Shown here: positions 7,512 through 8,886 of the stretch, one piece after another | Layout of the letters: every line of letters starts with the position of its first letter | How positions within the stretch are numbered: the first letter of the stretch is position 1 | Origin: Bacteroidales bacterium | GTDB taxonomy: Bacteria; Bacteroidota; Bacteroidia; Bacteroidales; ML635J-15 | Length of the DNA: 8,886 nucleotides | Assembly (NCBI GenBank): GCA_017997855.1 | Contig: JAGOEF010000055.1 | Coordinates: 1 to 8,886 of the forward strand | Reading direction: 5' to 3' | Notes under the pieces: generated by a model | What the model saw: the letters and a program-made list of their open reading frames with translations, nothing else | The model's database searches: none | Told to the model about the DNA's origin: nothing | Position numbers and translations under genes: made by a program

Positions 7512-8804
7512 TTAAATAAATACCTGTAACCTAAGAGCCGCCAGATTTTTGTAATTGTATTCAGTTTCTGTTGTATTATAAATAGGTCGTCTTTGCCATT
7601 CGAGTGTGCATTTCAGGCTATGGCCTGCAAAAAACACATTCACACCCATGTCGTAATGCAACGAGGGTTTTGCCATGGCTTCGAAATCGCTATAGGTGGC
7701 TACACCATATATCTGGAATCTCTCACCATTTTTCAGAGCGAAGGGCAGGAGATAACCTGCCTGTGCAAGTACCGCCATACCTGTACCTAACAAGTTTTCA
7801 CTTATCGCATTCGTGTAAGGATTCATCGTCCCAAAATTTAAAATGTAGTTTGGACCGTAGTTGTAGTAGTAGAATGCCGAATAGAATGTAATGGCATCGT
7901 TATGCTTCAACGGAATATCTAGAAACAAATCAGCACCCAGATGAAGCTTATCGTGTTTCGTCCGGCTAAGGGTAATAGCATCAGTGTAGGAGGCTGTGGC
8001 TCCCGGGTGAAAATCGAAACCAGCTCCAATATTAAAAACTTTCTTGGTGCCGATATAGGTGGCTACATAAAATGGCATCATGGCTGTTTCCTGTTCAAAT
8101 ATCTGATATTGAAAATAGCCTTTGTACGACAGATTGTTGTTCGAAATATCGAATGCAGTATTAACTGCCGGTAATGCAACTGTAGGGGTTCGATCACATC
8201 GGAATGGTTTCACAACAGCCATGCGGTAGTCGAACTTACCCAGCTTTCCACTGATAAAAATGCTGAGTTGTCGCGCCGATTGGTCTGTAGTTATCAGGTT
8301 GGGGGCTGTAATAACCGGAATGTCCATCCCCAGTGTTTTGGCTGAACTGCTGCTCGTAAGACGGCTGATACCGTTATACATGTTAAGCCCGGCACCAACA
8401 GCCAGTTTATTGCTGATTATCTGATAACTTAACCAGTTGTCGTAAAGAAAGATCGATGGTTTAGTGCCTGAATAGGGTCCTGCCGAAGTTGTTACCGGTT
8501 GAGCAGTCAAGGCCGGCATCACAAAATAAGTAAATCGGCCGAAAATTCCGGTAATCGAGAAGTATGTCCGATAAACAGCAAGATCCGCATCAGTACCAAT
8601 GGCCTCGCCTTGTGTGTTTAAAGTACCCGGATTAAACTGCATATACCTGGCCATGATTTGTGTGCCGAAACCCGGTTTGATAAATATTTTTCCGTCTTCA
8701 CTCAAGTTGATTTTTATTCCTTTCTGTAAGGATGAGTAATCAATCTGGCTAAATACAGAGCTTACCAAAATGACAAAAACGCTGAGTGAAACAAGTTTTT
8801 TCAT
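7512..8804 (-). CDS. Outer-membrane porin-like beta-barrel protein (OprO/OprP-like group of Bacteroidota)
   Basis: The 430-residue product starts M-K-K, has a hydrophobic segment (4-18) and a likely signal peptidase I site after residue 19 (V-F-S before Gln20). The mature part is rich in alternating hydrophobic/aromatic stretches with Gly and Asn turns, as in transmembrane beta-strands, for example about 285-297 and 304-315. It ends on a strand L-R-L-Q-V-F-I with a penultimate Phe, as outer-membrane barrels often do for BAM recognition. The order K-P-G-F-G-T-Q near 43, R-T-Y-F near 79, N-W-L-S-Y-Q near 123, L-A-V-G-A-G-L near 134, G-K-L-G-K-F-D-Y-R near 186 and V-V-K-P-F near 197 resembles Bacteroidota porins annotated as phosphate-selective porin O/P-like. 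I infer passive solute uptake; no substrate can be assigned. It lacks the features of a TonB-dependent receptor (no plug) or PorP/SprF (longer, different N-terminus). It is convergent with uvrA, with 17 bases between stop codons. The ATG at 8802-8804 is chosen because the signal peptide follows it directly, in an A-rich leader. Confidence 0.82.
   Translation of the reverse strand: MKKLVSLSVFVILVSSVFSQIDYSSLQKGIKINLSEDGKIFIKPGFGTQIMARYMQFNPGTLNTQGEAIGTDADLAVYRTYFSITGIFGRFTYFVMPALTAQPVTTSAGPYSGTKPSIFLYDNWLSYQIISNKLAVGAGLNMYNGISRLTSSSSAKTLGMDIPVITAPNLITTDQSARQLSIFISGKLGKFDYRMAVVKPFRCDRTPTVALPAVNTAFDISNNNLSYKGYFQYQIFEQETAMMPFYVATYIGTKKVFNIGAGFDFHPGATASYTDAITLSRTKHDKLHLGADLFLDIPLKHNDAITFYSAFYYYNYGPNYILNFGTMNPYTNAISENLLGTGMAVLAQAGYLLPFALKNGERFQIYGVATYSDFEAMAKPSLHYDMGVNVFFAGHSLKCTLEWQRRPIYNTTETEYNYKNLAALRLQVFI
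8748..8804 (-). other. Signal peptide of the porin-like protein
   Basis: Residues 1-19 have a two-Lys N-region, a hydrophobic core (L-V-S-L-S-V-F-V-I-L-V) and a small-residue C-region S-S-V-F-S followed by Gln, a cleavage pattern very common in Bacteroidota exported proteins. There is no lipobox Cys, so this is a type I signal, consistent with an outer-membrane barrel. Confidence 0.82.
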
Positions 8805-8825
8805 GTGTTTTATTTTTTATCGTTG

Positions 8826-8857
8826 TAAAAATAAGAATTATTTTAGACTTGACATAA
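8826..8857 (-). promoter_or_regulatory. Weak candidate promoter for the porin-like gene
   Basis: Read on the minus strand, TTATG (8857-8853) is followed after 19 bases by TATTTTTA (8833-8826), a partial match to the Bacteroidota TTTG / TAnnTTTG arrangement. It would give a leader of only about 15 bases before the ATG at 8804. The AT-rich context makes this a low-confidence call. The rest of 8805-8886 shows no coding region or structured element that I can support. Confidence 0.22.
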
Positions 8858-8886
8858 CCCCACTAAGCTTTCGGATAGGCTATACC

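Noticed and set aside
7512..8804. The minus-strand barrel as the PorP/SprF-like export partner of the adhesin
   Set aside because: It is longer than usual PorP/SprF proteins, lacks their typical N-terminal pattern, is on the opposite strand past an unrelated gene, and fits a porin group better.

Overview
The window looks like chromosomal DNA of a member of the Bacteroidota. It carries SprB-type repeats ending in a type IX secretion (T9SS) type B sorting domain, a UvrA variant of the kind I associate with this phylum, and a secreted porin whose signal peptide ends Phe-Ser-Gln. There are no Shine-Dalgarno sequences before the two visible starts. Nothing narrows this to a genus.

Layout. Positions 1-4560 (+) are the 3' part of a giant cell-surface protein gene whose start lies upstream of the window. 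It encodes two Ig/PKD-like segments, eleven SprB-type repeats of exactly 84 codons (412-3183), five diverged repeats of 74-77 codons (3184-4311) and a CHU_C/type B sorting domain (4312-4557). A clear intrinsic terminator follows at once. The 144-base gap 4561-4704 also holds a weak Bacteroidota-type promoter candidate and a second, terminator-like hairpin before the next gene. Positions 4705-7494 (+) encode a complete UvrA-family ATPase of 929 residues that keeps both ATPase cassettes and two zinc-binding cysteine sets but lacks both Cys pairs of the first zinc site. After a 17-base convergent gap, 7512-8804 (-) encodes a 430-residue outer-membrane porin-like beta-barrel. Its presumed promoter lies in 8805-8886, which holds no other gene that I can see.

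The three genes do not form an obvious pathway. The adhesin would be exported by a T9SS encoded elsewhere, UvrA acts on DNA in the cytoplasm, and the porin sits in the outer membrane. The terminator and the opposed orientation suggest three separate transcription units. I see no tRNA, rRNA, CRISPR array, insertion sequence or phage gene. I did not find a new multi-gene system. The points most worth checking are the exact 84-codon register of the array, the near absence of lysine and arginine in the adhesin, the coherent loss of one UvrA zinc site, and the hairpin in the uvrA leader.
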